From Actinomycetes bacterium (GTDB taxonomy: Bacteria; Actinomycetota; Acidimicrobiia; Spongiisociales; SHLN01): a DNA stretch of 40,222 nt. The notes under the pieces are model-generated. The model had not been told where the DNA came from, did not search any database, and was given only the letters and a program-made list of their open reading frames with translations. Location of the stretch: assembly GCA_024638625.1 (NCBI GenBank), contig JAHEJY010000011.1, positions 1 through 40,222 on the forward strand. The letters run 5' to 3'. Shown here one piece after another: positions 1 through 8,601 of the stretch; position 1 is the first letter of the stretch; each line of letters opens with the position of its first letter. Both the position numbers and the translations under genes were made by a program.

Positions 1-286
1 CCTTGCCGAGCCGGGCACCGATACGCTCGATCTCCTTCTTGTGCAGGAGCAAGCGGCGGGTTCGATCGGGCTCATGGCCGCCCGCCCGCGCAAAGGCGTA
101 CGGTGAGATGTGTACTCCGACAAGAAAGGCCTCGCCGTCCTTGACGATGCCATAGGCGTCGGACAGCTGAACGTTTCCGCCGCGCAGGCTCTTGACTTCG
201 GAGCCGGTCAGAGCAATCCCGGCCTCGTAGGTATCGAGGATTTCGTAATTGAAGCGAGCCTGCCGGTTCTTGATGATGCTCGACAT
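1..286 (-). CDS. smpB: SsrA-binding protein SmpB (3' end cut off by window edge)
   Basis: SmpB binds tmRNA and brings it to stalled ribosomes for trans-translation. The first 95 codons are present and the frame runs off base 1, so the C-terminal tail is missing. The N-terminus MSSIIKNRQARFNYEI, the segment TGSEVKSLRGGNVQLSDAY and the later HISPYAFA are classical SmpB core (OB-fold) signatures. The ATG at 284-286 follows the M23 peptidase stop by nine bases, making this the last visible gene of the secA-prfB-ftsEX operon. smpB downstream of ftsX is a known actinobacterial arrangement. The ribosome binding site is weak (AGAAG), so translation may depend on coupling. Identity is secure; only the 3' end is unseen. 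Confidence 0.95.
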   Translation of the reverse strand, partial: MSSIIKNRQARFNYEILDTYEAGIALTGSEVKSLRGGNVQLSDAYGIVKDGEAFLVGVHISPYAFARAGGHEPDRTRRLLLHKKEIERIGARLGK

Positions 287-295
287 GGCTTGCTT

Positions 296-1513
296 CTAGA
301 AAGACGGTGGAATGTAATTCAGCGGATCTACCGGCGTGCCGTTTTCACGAGTCTCGAAGTGGAGATGGGGCCCCGTCGAAAGGCCGGTGCTGCCGACGTA
401 GCCGATCAGATCGCCTGCCACAACAGATTCACCCACAGAGACCACCATCCGCGACTGATGCGCGTACAGCGTTGCCAGGCCGCCTCCGTGGTCGATGAGG
501 ATCCGGTTGCCGTAGCCGCCGGCGACTCCGGCGCCAATGACTTTGCCGCTACCGGCCGCAAAGATTTCCGTCCCCGATGGCGCCGAGATGTCGACTCCGG
601 CATGCAAACGCTCGTAGCCGAGAATGGGATGCAACCGGTAGCCAAACGATGACGTTATGCGCCCCTGCGTGGGAAACAACAGTATGGATGGCGCATTGCC
701 CCCGACCTGCTGTGCTTCGACCAGCAACTGCTGCAGTCGATCTTCCTCGGCGGCGAAAGCGTCGAGCTCATCGGAGAAGTGAGCGATCTCGTGCTCAATA
801 CTCACCAGAACAGCCCGCTGGTTGGCAAGCTCAGCCTCCAAGCGGGCTTGCTGGTCGAGGACCAGCGCACGAGCGGCTTCGGCCTCTACCTGATCGAGTT
901 CGAGCTGCTTCTTCTCGGCTTCGAGGTCGGCCCTGCGCTCCTCCAGAGAGGCCAGTAGGTCGCGTTCTTCTTGCTCCAGTTCGGTCAACCCGGATAGCAG
1001 CTCTTCGAGGCTCACCAGAACTCCCCGGGCATACTCTTCGCCGAGAGCCCGGGATTGAATGTCGTCGAAATTCAGCGCAAAACCAATGCGGGGCCCACCG
1101 AGCATGTAGAGCTCGACCGCTTGATCATCGATGGTCACCCGGGTGTCTGCCATTTCCGTACGGGTCTCGTCGAGTGTCACTTCCTGCTGGAAGACATCCG
1201 CGGTTGCCTGCTCGATCGTGACCTTGGCCGATTCGATATCGAACTGCAAGGCATCGAGCTCTTGCTCCGATTCTCCCAACGCCTCCTGGATTCCCGAGAT
1301 TCGGGCCTGGGTGGCCGCGATCTGTGAACCGGCCGCTGAGGCCTGGGCGTTGGCGTCGAGGATCGCCTGCTCAATGGCGTCGATCTTGCGCTGGTTCTCA
1401 TCGATCTGTTCTTGGAGGATGTTGGTGGTCTGGGCTCCGGCAGCCGGCACCAGGCCCGCGAGCAGCAGCAGCCCCATGAAGGCCATCAAAACGCGCGCCC
1501 ACGGCCGCCGCAC
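296..1513 (-). CDS. Secreted coiled-coil M23 (LytM) murein endopeptidase, EnvC-like
   Basis: Predicted exported peptidoglycan hydrolase of 405 residues. Residues 1-27 form a signal peptide (MRRPWARV, hydrophobic core, AGAQ). Residues 30 to about 265 are Glu/Gln/Leu-rich coiled coil, and the C-terminus is an M23/LytM domain. Zinc and catalytic motifs look intact: H304-x3-D308 (HAGVD) and H383-L-H385 (HLHFE), so unlike E. coli EnvC, whose LytM domain is degenerate, this one is probably active. The GTG start lies two bases after the ftsX stop, with AAGGAG eight bases upstream, inside ftsX. The layout (signal peptide, coiled coil, LytM) and the ftsEX context suggest an enzyme or activator gated by FtsEX at division. 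The substrate bond is not shown by sequence. Confidence 0.9.
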   Translation of the reverse strand: MRRPWARVLMAFMGLLLLAGLVPAAGAQTTNILQEQIDENQRKIDAIEQAILDANAQASAAGSQIAATQARISGIQEALGESEQELDALQFDIESAKVTIEQATADVFQQEVTLDETRTEMADTRVTIDDQAVELYMLGGPRIGFALNFDDIQSRALGEEYARGVLVSLEELLSGLTELEQEERDLLASLEERRADLEAEKKQLELDQVEAEAARALVLDQQARLEAELANQRAVLVSIEHEIAHFSDELDAFAAEEDRLQQLLVEAQQVGGNAPSILLFPTQGRITSSFGYRLHPILGYERLHAGVDISAPSGTEIFAAGSGKVIGAGVAGGYGNRILIDHGGGLATLYAHQSRMVVSVGESVVAGDLIGYVGSTGLSTGPHLHFETRENGTPVDPLNYIPPSF

Positions 1514-1515
1514 GA

Positions 1516-2385
1516 CTAACTCTCCTTGAGCCAGCGTCGCAGACCGACGGCGCTTCCCAACACCCCGACTACTCCGCCAAACAAGAGAACCAGCATCCCG
1601 CGCGATAGCAAAAACGAAGTGGGAAGATCGGTCTCGATCACCCCGATGTCAAACGATCCCAGCAGCCATTGATAGCCGACCCAGCCGACTGCGACGGCCA
1701 GACCCGCTCCCAAAAGGCCCTCGATCAGCCCTTCGAGTAAGAACGGTGTGCGAACGAACCAGTTGCTGGCGCCCACCAGCTTCATGATCCCGATTTCTTC
1801 CCGCCGGGCATAAATCGCCATCCGCACGGTGTTCGCGATGAGGACCAGCGCCGAAACTCCTAGCGTGGCGCCCAGCAGGATTGCGCCGAAGTTGAGGAAC
1901 TTGGAGACGGTCAATACGTCATTGAGGTTGTCTTCCGGCGACACGACCTTGCGCACCGAAGGCTCTTTGGCCAATTGATCGACCACGGCCCGGTGGGCTT
2001 CAGTATCGGCCAGCACGATCCTCACCGAAGCCGGGATCTTGGCCGGCTCGACGAGTTCGATCCAGCGGTCGCGATTGGCAAAGAGCTCTTTGAACTCCTC
2101 ATAGGCCTGGGCCTTCGAAAAGTATGTCGCAGTTTCGACCTCAGGCCAGCTCTGAGCTCTGTCCACAACGACGGTATGGTCGGCCAGATCCGCCTCGTGC
2201 AGATACCCGATGATGGTCACGCCTTCCTGCCACTGCAACGTGGTCGTGCGTGTTATCTCACCGACAATCAATGCGGCATAAGTCATCAGGAGCGAGATGA
2301 AGACGGCCAAGACTGCTCCGACGGCGAGCAACAAGTTGCGCCGGAGGTTGGCTGCGGCCTCGCCGATGAGGTACTCGGCTCTCAT
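1516..2385 (-). CDS. ftsX: Cell division ABC transporter permease-like protein FtsX
   Basis: FtsX is the membrane partner of FtsE; the pair couples cytoplasmic ATP hydrolysis to extracellular cell-wall hydrolases at the septum. The 289 residues show the family plan: one membrane helix near residues 18-44, an extracellular domain of about 120 residues, then three helices near 170-190, 218-240 and 262-282. The cytosolic motif ARREEIGIMKLVGAS before helix 3 is the conserved coupling segment. The ATG lies two bases after the ftsE stop, and the M23 hydrolase follows two bases after its own stop. Such spacing implies translational coupling and a shared complex. Length matches the usual 290-300. Confidence 0.95.
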   Translation of the reverse strand: MRAEYLIGEAAANLRRNLLLAVGAVLAVFISLLMTYAALIVGEITRTTTLQWQEGVTIIGYLHEADLADHTVVVDRAQSWPEVETATYFSKAQAYEEFKELFANRDRWIELVEPAKIPASVRIVLADTEAHRAVVDQLAKEPSVRKVVSPEDNLNDVLTVSKFLNFGAILLGATLGVSALVLIANTVRMAIYARREEIGIMKLVGASNWFVRTPFLLEGLIEGLLGAGLAVAVGWVGYQWLLGSFDIGVIETDLPTSFLLSRGMLVLLFGGVVGVLGSAVGLRRWLKES

Positions 2386-2387
2386 CG

Positions 2388-3203
2388 CTACGCGTTACCC
2401 GTGCCGATATCAGATTCGAGCGTCATCGGTGGGCCGTCCGGGAGCGGCTGGTCCACCGCGATCTCCGGACCCGGTTCGTCGGCTTGTCCATTTGCCTGGA
2501 CCGCCGGCACCTCCATGGTGCGCAAACCCTCGTATACCCCGCGGCTGTCGTCGCGAACGATACGCCCGCGCTCTAGTTCGACGACACGGCGCCTCATCGC
2601 ATCGACGATTGCATGATCGTGCGTTGCCATGACAACCGTGGTTCCGGTGCGATTGATTCGATCGAGTAATCGCATGATGCCGACCGACGTGGCGGGATCG
2701 AGGTTTCCGGTCGGCTCGTCAGCAAGCAGGATCAAGGGTCGATTCACGAAAGCCCTCGCCACAGAAACTCGTTGCTGCTCGCCACCGGAGAGCTGGCGGG
2801 GATACCGATCGCCCTTGGACGCAAGACCTACGAGTTTCAGTACCTTCGGAACCTGCGATTCGACCACGTGGCGAGGATGGCCGATGACTTCGAGCGCAAA
2901 GGCGATGTTCTCGAATACCGTCTTGTTTGGCAACAGCTTGAAGTCCTGAAAGACCGTGCCAACGACCCGGCGATGGTACGGGACTTTGGAGTCTGGCATG
3001 CCGCCGATCTCCTTGCCGGCAACGAATATCTCGCCCTCGGTGGGTCGCTCCTCACGCATAAGGAGTCGAATCAGCGTCGATTTGCCGGATCCGGAAGGAC
3101 CGACCAGGAACACAAAATCACCTTTGTTGATCTTGAGATTGATGTCGCGGACCGCGACGGTCGTCTTGTCGTAGACCTTGGTTGCGCCTTTGACTTCGAT
3201 CAT
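2388..3203 (-). CDS. ftsE: Cell division ATP-binding protein FtsE with C-terminal extension
   Basis: ATPase subunit of FtsEX. Walker A is GPSGSGKST (35-43), the signature LSGGEQQR starts at 138, Walker B is LILLADE (157-163), and the switch His is 195. The core ends near residue 221, matching ordinary FtsE (about 229 residues). Here the protein continues to 271 with a Pro/Asp/Glu-rich tail ([10 protein letters not shown] to SDIGTGNA) that looks disordered. The ATG at 3201-3203 follows a 244-base spacer after prfB, the longest gap in this operon, so a separate ftsEX promoter is plausible, although no convincing -35/-10 pair was seen. Function is secure; the role of the tail is unknown. Confidence 0.95.
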   Translation of the reverse strand: MIEVKGATKVYDKTTVAVRDINLKINKGDFVFLVGPSGSGKSTLIRLLMREERPTEGEIFVAGKEIGGMPDSKVPYHRRVVGTVFQDFKLLPNKTVFENIAFALEVIGHPRHVVESQVPKVLKLVGLASKGDRYPRQLSGGEQQRVSVARAFVNRPLILLADEPTGNLDPATSVGIMRLLDRINRTGTTVVMATHDHAIVDAMRRRVVELERGRIVRDDSRGVYEGLRTMEVPAVQANGQADEPGPEIAVDQPLPDGPPMTLESDIGTGNA

Positions 3204-3447
3204 GGTGCCTTCAAAAACGTGTGGTATCGGTGCCTGGTGGCGTGCTTACGCGTCTCTATCAGGCGCCTCGATAGCGCCCGCGCTGGACGCCTTGTCTGAC
3301 TCCGCTCGACGCCTGCAATGGTGCATCCCAACGTGCATCGACGAGTTGGTTGGTCAGACATTGATGCCTGGATCGGAGATTGTCCTATCAAGGTTACTCC
3401 CAGTCCCGAGAAAGGGAACGGTATGTTGGTTTTCGCGTTCCTCATGA

Positions 3448-4555
3448 TCAATCGTTTGACTGCCGGCGGCGCCAGCCAAGAAACGAATCCGTGAGAGAAC
3501 TCAAATCGCCGTCCAGCACAGCTTGGACATTTGACGTCTCGAAGTCCGTGCGGAGATCCTTGACCATCTGATATGGCTGGAGAACATATGAGCGAATCTG
3601 GTTACCCCAGGCCGCCTCCCCCTGTTCCCCGCGGATTTCGTCAATTCGTTCGGCGTGTTGTTTTCGAGCCAGTTCGGCCAATCGCGCCTGGAGCATGATC
3701 ATGGCCCGGTTGCGGTTTTGCAGCTGAGACCGCTCAGCCTGACAGGCGACGACGGTATTGGTCGGAACGTGGGTGATTCGAACTGCCGAGTCGGTCGTGT
3801 TGACGTGCTGTCCGCCGGCTCCCTGGGCGCGGAAGGTCTCGATTCGGAGATCATCCGGATTGATCTCGAAGAGGTCCTCTTCTACCTCGGGAACAACGTC
3901 CACCCCCGCAAACGAGGTGTGGCGACGGGCATTGCTGTCGAAAGGGCTGATCCGGACTAGCCGGTGGACGCCTTTTTCCCCCACGAGCGACCCGTAGGCG
4001 TAGTCACCCTCAACCGTCAAACTCGCAGATTTGATTCCGGCTTCATCACCGGGCTGGATCTCTTCAATCGTGTAGTCGAATCCTGCCTGATCAAAGTGCC
4101 TCGTATACATGCGGAGCATCATCTCGGCCCAATCCTGAGCGTCGACGCCTCCCGCCCCGGCGTGGATGCTGATCAGGGCGGGGCTGTCGTCGTATTCGTC
4201 AAAGAACAACGTCTCTCGTTCCAGGGTGGACAAGGATTGCGAGACGGGTCCGAGCAGCTGGGTGGCTTCGGCCAGGAGCTCTGCGGCGCCTTCCTCTTTG
4301 GCAAGGTCCAACAGCGTCTGAGCGTCGTCGAGGTCAGATGCGATACCATCGACGAGCTCGATGGTGGTCTCGTATCGAGCCATCGTCCGGGTAACGCGCT
4401 TGGCCTCGTCCGGATTCGACCAGAGGTCGGGGTCCGAAGCTGTTCCACGCAGCTCCTCGAGATCTAGACGCTTCCGGTCGACGTCAAAGGAACCTCCGGG
4501 CGTCGTCGAGCCGATCCCTGAGTTCTTTGATGAGCGAGCGAGGGTCTTCTTCCAT
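3448..4555 (-). CDS. prfB: Peptide chain release factor 2, expressed by programmed +1 frameshift
   Basis: RF2 terminates translation at UGA and UAA. The start is ATG 4553-4555, thirteen bases after the secA stop. Its frame encodes 23 residues (MEEDPRSL to ARRFL) and meets TGA at 4484-4486. A +1 slip continues as DVDRKRLDLEELRG for 345 residues, 368 in total, the normal RF2 length. RF2 hallmarks are present: the SPF anticodon-like tripeptide (about 203-205) and GGQ (about 247-249, in GAGGQHVN). The body frame stays open upstream into secA, but that part only reads the secA zinc-finger codons out of frame and is not the N-terminus. The feature spans both frames. Product and frameshift are both very likely. 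Confidence 0.95.
4483..4498 (-). promoter_or_regulatory. prfB: RF2 programmed +1 frameshift site
   Basis: On the minus strand the sequence reads CGGAGG TTC CTT TGA C. A Shine-Dalgarno-like CGGAGG sits exactly three bases before the CTT slippery codon, followed by the in-frame TGA and a C. This copies the spacing of the E. coli site (AGGGGG TAT CTT TGA C). When RF2 is scarce the ribosome pauses at TGAC, the leucyl-tRNA slips from CUU to UUU, and full-length RF2 is made, giving autoregulation. Confidence 0.93.
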
Positions 4556-4568
4556 ATCGGCCTGGATG

Positions 4569-7214
4569 CTATGCAGCTCCGTGACAGCGCTTGTACTTCT
4601 TCCCACTCCCGCACGGGCATGCCTCGTTACGTCCAACCTTTTCTTCGGCCTTGGCCGGCGATTTCCGAGCCGGCGCGGACTGACCCTTATTTGTCGTGAA
4701 CGTTCCGACGGGCTTGATGACCGGTCTGGCGGGTTCTTCTGCGACCTGGACGTGAAACAGATACCGCACCGCGTCGTGTTTCACGGCCTCGACCAACCCC
4801 GCGAACATGTCGTAGCCTTCTCGCTGGTACTCGACCAGAGGGTCTTTTTGGCCCATGGCGCGAAGCCCGATTCCTGATCGCAGATAATCCATCTCGGCGA
4901 GGTGCTCACGCCACTTGTTGTCGATTACCGTCAAAACAACGCGTTGTTCGAGGGCACGAAGCCTCTCTGCCCCGATCTCGTCTTCCCTTGCCTCGTAGCT
5001 GGCTCGAGCATCTTCGACCACAGCCGCCGCGATCGCATCGACATCACCTCCCGCTTCGATGAGGTCGAAACTCTCTTTGGACAATTCATGCGGATACAAC
5101 ACGGTGAGCTGGGTCGTGAGATCATCCCATTCCCACTCCTGGGGAGGAATCTCCGGCGACAACACACTCCGGACCGTTGTATCCATCACTTCCTCGATCC
5201 ACTCAGCAACCAATTCGCTCGAGCGGCCTCCTTCGAGGATGCCCGATCGCCAGGCATAGATCACCTCGCGTTGTTTGTTCATGACCTCGTCGTACTTCAG
5301 GACGTTTTTGCGGATCTCGAAGTTCTGTTGTTCGACTTGTCCCTGTGCGCGCTCGATCGCCTTGCTCACGATCTTGGCTTCGATCGGCATGTCCTCCGGC
5401 ATATTGAGACGCTCGATGATGGCAGCAACGCGGTCCCTGGCAAATCGCCGCATGAGGTCGTCTTCCAGAGATAAGTAGAAACGGGACTCGCCCGGGTCTC
5501 CCTGGCGACCGGACCGTCCGCGCAGCTGATTGTCGATGCGCCTCGAATCGTGTCTACCCGTTCCGAGCACGTATAGGCCACCCGCAGCGACCACCTGTTC
5601 GGCCTGGGCCTCCGTCTCGAGTTTGAACGATTCGAGCTGGTCGGCGTATTTGACCTGGTACTCGTCGGATGCGGGGTCGAGCTCGTACCGCACCATGGCG
5701 TTTTCTGCCATGGACTCGGGATCGCCCCCCAAGCGAATGTCCACTCCCCGACCGGCCATGTTGGTGGCAACCGTGACCGCACCCACCCGACCGGCCTGGG
5801 CCACGATTTGTGCTTCCCTTGCGTGTTGCTTCGCGTTCAATACCTCGTGCTTGACGCCCCGCCTGGTCAACAAAGCAGAGAGGCGTTCAGATTTCTCGAT
5901 CGAGACCGTTCCGACGAGCACCGGTTGCCCACGTTCGTTACGCTCGGCGATGTCCTCGACCACAGCGTTGAACTTGGCCGGTTCAGACCGGTATACGAGG
6001 TCTGCCTGGTCGATACGAGCGATCGGCCGGTTCGTCGGCACCACCACGACTTCGAGTCCGTAGATCTGTTGGAATTCGGCTTCTTCGGTTTCGGCCGTTC
6101 CCGTCATGCCTGCGAGCTTGTCGTACATCCGGAAGTAGTTCTGCAGCGTGATCGTCGCCAGTGTCTGATTCTCTTCTTTGATCGACACACCCTCTTTGGC
6201 CTCGATGGCCTGGTGCAGGCCTTCGGAGTATCTCCGGCCGTCCAGGACCCGGCCAGTGAATTCGTCAACGATCTTCACCTCTCCGTTGTCGAGGATGTAG
6301 TCGACGTCTTTTTCGAAGAGCGTCTTCGCCCGGAGAGCGGCATCGAGGTGATGCACGAAGTCCACGGCAGCGTGGTCATACATGTTCTCAACACCGAGAA
6401 TCTGCTCTACCTTGCTGACGCCGTCTTCTGTCGTCATAACCTGACGTCGCCGTTCGTCGATTTCGTAGTCGGAGCCTTCCCGCAGCCGTTCGACCAGGCG
6501 CGAGAACTCCCGATACCATTTCGCCGTATCTGCCACGCGCCCGCTGATGATCAGCGGCGTCCGTGCTTCGTCGACCAAAATCGAGTCGACCTCGTCGACA
6601 ATGGCGTAGTGGTGTCCCCGCTGGACCATCGATGCTGATTCCAACGCCATGTTGTCCCGCAGGTAATCAAACCCGAATTCGTTGTTAGTTCCGTACGTGA
6701 TATCCGATTGATAAGCAGGCCGACGCTCCTCCGGGGTCATGTTGTTCTGGATGAGCCCAACGGAGAGGCCGAGGAACCGGTGCAGCCGTCCCATCCACTC
6801 GGCATCTCGCCGGGCGAGGTAATCGTTCACGGTGACAATGTGGATCCCGTCACCACCGAGAGCATTGAGATAGGCCGGCATCGTCGACACGAGGGTCTTA
6901 CCCTCACCCGTCTTCATCTCAGCAATCATCCCCCGGGCGAGCGCGGCGGCTCCCACGACCTGGACGTCGTATGGGCGTTGCCCAAGCACTCGCCAGGCCG
7001 CTTCTCGGACAACAGCAAAGGCTTCCGTCTCGATGTCCCCGAGAGGCGCGCCATTCGCAAGTTGGTCACGGAACCCGGCCGTCTTGGCGATCAGCTGATC
7101 GTCGGTCAGCGGCTTGATCCCGGGCTCCAGATCGGCCACCCGGGACGCGACGATATCAAGTTCTTTGAGGCTCTTTCCAGAACCGACGCGGAGGATCTTG
7201 TCAAGCACAGACAT
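4569..7214 (-). CDS. secA: Preprotein translocase ATPase SecA
   Basis: Motor of the Sec export pathway, working with SecYEG at the membrane. The 881 residues carry Walker A in MKTGEGKT (T102-T107), the DEAD-type Walker B in [15 protein letters not shown] (near 205-220), the preprotein cross-linking and helical wing/scaffold regions, and a C-terminal zinc-binding SEC-C motif [13 protein letters not shown] (Cys866, Cys868, Cys877, His878). It resembles the housekeeping SecA1 of actinobacteria, since SecA2 usually lacks the SEC-C tail. It follows the HD-GYP gene by 46 bases and precedes prfB by 13, so it probably lies within a long operon. No anomalies. Confidence 0.98.
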   Translation of the reverse strand: MSVLDKILRVGSGKSLKELDIVASRVADLEPGIKPLTDDQLIAKTAGFRDQLANGAPLGDIETEAFAVVREAAWRVLGQRPYDVQVVGAAALARGMIAEMKTGEGKTLVSTMPAYLNALGGDGIHIVTVNDYLARRDAEWMGRLHRFLGLSVGLIQNNMTPEERRPAYQSDITYGTNNEFGFDYLRDNMALESASMVQRGHHYAIVDEVDSILVDEARTPLIISGRVADTAKWYREFSRLVERLREGSDYEIDERRRQVMTTEDGVSKVEQILGVENMYDHAAVDFVHHLDAALRAKTLFEKDVDYILDNGEVKIVDEFTGRVLDGRRYSEGLHQAIEAKEGVSIKEENQTLATITLQNYFRMYDKLAGMTGTAETEEAEFQQIYGLEVVVVPTNRPIARIDQADLVYRSEPAKFNAVVEDIAERNERGQPVLVGTVSIEKSERLSALLTRRGVKHEVLNAKQHAREAQIVAQAGRVGAVTVATNMAGRGVDIRLGGDPESMAENAMVRYELDPASDEYQVKYADQLESFKLETEAQAEQVVAAGGLYVLGTGRHDSRRIDNQLRGRSGRQGDPGESRFYLSLEDDLMRRFARDRVAAIIERLNMPEDMPIEAKIVSKAIERAQGQVEQQNFEIRKNVLKYDEVMNKQREVIYAWRSGILEGGRSSELVAEWIEEVMDTTVRSVLSPEIPPQEWEWDDLTTQLTVLYPHELSKESFDLIEAGGDVDAIAAAVVEDARASYEAREDEIGAERLRALEQRVVLTVIDNKWREHLAEMDYLRSGIGLRAMGQKDPLVEYQREGYDMFAGLVEAVKHDAVRYLFHVQVAEEPARPVIKPVGTFTTNKGQSAPARKSPAKAEEKVGRNEACPCGSGKKYKRCHGAA

Positions 7215-7260
7215 GGGAGCACGAGGTTACCTGCAACCCCGACCAAGCAGGTCGACAGTA

Positions 7261-8601
7261 TCAGCTGGCGAGCTTCTCGGGAAGGTGGATGTCCTCCAGG
7301 AGGGCCGCCGGGTTGATCCCGACAACCTCGGGGAGAACCTGGTCTGCGACAAGCGTTGGATCGAGTTCGAATGCCTCATATTCGTCGAGCAACATGTTGC
7401 GGCTATCGCGTACGACGGCCGCGATGGGTGTGCGGCTGTCTTCACCATTGTCGAGCACAATCACAATCTGACCGGTCTTGAGCTTCAACAGAGAGCCGGT
7501 TGGGTAGATCCCCATCATATGGATGAAGGCGTACACCACGTTCGGGTCGAACTGGGTGCCGGCACCGTTCAGCAGGAGCTGGAGAGCCCTGGTAGGTGGC
7601 TCCGCTCGCTTGTACGAGCGGCGGGTCGTCATGGCGTCGTAGACATCGCATACCGACACGATGCGGCTGAACATGTGGAGATCTTTGCGGCCTCTCACCT
7701 GCGGGTATCCCGAGAGGTCGAAACGAGCGTGGTGTTCGAATGCGACGCGAGCAGCGATTTCGCGTCCGGTACCCGAGGCGGCCAGAATCGCCTGGGCTCC
7801 CTCCTGGGGATGCAGCTTGATTTCTCTCCAATGCGAATCGGTGAGCCGGCCCGGATACTGGATCACGGACGGAGAGACCCGCACCTTGCCGATGTCGTGC
7901 AGTAACGCACCCAAACCCAGCATCGTCAGTTTGTCGCCCTCGAGATCGATGGTTCGACCCACGGCCAGAGCCAGGATGGCGGTGTTCACACTGTGAAAAA
8001 ACGTGTACTCGTCGTGACCCTTCAGGGTTGCGAGAAGAAGGCTGGCTCCCGGCTCTTTGAGAACAGCCTCGAGTAGTTCCTCCACCGCCCACACGGCCGG
8101 GTTGAGGTCGAACGATTTCTCACCTGCGGCGGACGCAACGCCGCGCAAGATATCGATGGATGACGCATAGCTGCGCTTGAGTTTGCTGAGATTGGCGGCC
8201 TGGCGCAGGTCCGCTTCGGTGAAGGGACGTTCATTGAGCTTGATCGACCCATCGGCCGGCACATCTCCCGTTGATCCGTTGAGAAACTCACCGAGATCGA
8301 TCACATCGCCGGATGTCACCGGATGCGACATCGTGAGTGACGAGATGCCCCTGTCCTGGAATCGAACGAGCATGTTCCGATGCTCGAGCGAAGCCTGCGG
8401 CAAAAGTCGCTTGTTGAGATAGAAAGCATCGTTGACGACCGACAAAACGATTTCACCGTCGTCCTCGGTCAGGGCAGCCGCCCCGGTCACTGCACCCTCA
8501 GCCGCTTCCGCGACCAACGGATGATCATGTGGATAGAGCTGTACAGAGCTCGATGCCCGGCGCAGACTCGACAGGAACATGGCGACGCTGTCATCAAGCA
8601 A
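7261..8601 (-). CDS. HD-GYP domain protein, probable cyclic-di-nucleotide phosphodiesterase
   Basis: Length is 446 residues. An N-terminal module (about 1-125) contains QLYPHDHP and resembles the N-terminus of the HEAT protein encoded just upstream. The HD-GYP domain (about 190-360) has His235-Asp236 with Lys239 (LLHDIGK), His264, His290-His291 and GYP 298-300. The usual HHExxDGxGYP is here HHARFDLSGYP, so Glu and Gly of that motif are replaced and activity on c-di-GMP cannot be assumed. A beta-rich tail (about 365-446) follows, as in many actinobacterial homologues. The TTG start is chosen because GGAGG precedes it by seven bases; it overlaps the HEAT gene by eight bases. An internal ATG at 8578-8580 is the alternative. 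Likely cytoplasmic signalling enzyme. Confidence 0.88.
   Translation of the reverse strand: MLDDSVAMFLSSLRRASSSVQLYPHDHPLVAEAAEGAVTGAAALTEDDGEIVLSVVNDAFYLNKRLLPQASLEHRNMLVRFQDRGISSLTMSHPVTSGDVIDLGEFLNGSTGDVPADGSIKLNERPFTEADLRQAANLSKLKRSYASSIDILRGVASAAGEKSFDLNPAVWAVEELLEAVLKEPGASLLLATLKGHDEYTFFHSVNTAILALAVGRTIDLEGDKLTMLGLGALLHDIGKVRVSPSVIQYPGRLTDSHWREIKLHPQEGAQAILAASGTGREIAARVAFEHHARFDLSGYPQVRGRKDLHMFSRIVSVCDVYDAMTTRRSYKRAEPPTRALQLLLNGAGTQFDPNVVYAFIHMMGIYPTGSLLKLKTGQIVIVLDNGEDSRTPIAAVVRDSRNMLLDEYEAFELDPTLVADQVLPEVVGINPAALLEDIHLPEKLAS

Noticed and set aside
3204-3447. Possible small gene or RNA between prfB and ftsE
   Set aside because: The only open frame (minus, about 83 codons) overlaps both neighbours, has no ribosome binding site and no motif; no tRNA cloverleaf or stable hairpin was recognised.
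4556-4620. N-terminal extension of RF2 into the secA 3' end
   Set aside because: These codons read the secA zinc-finger region out of frame; the frameshift start at 4555 explains the RF2 N-terminus.
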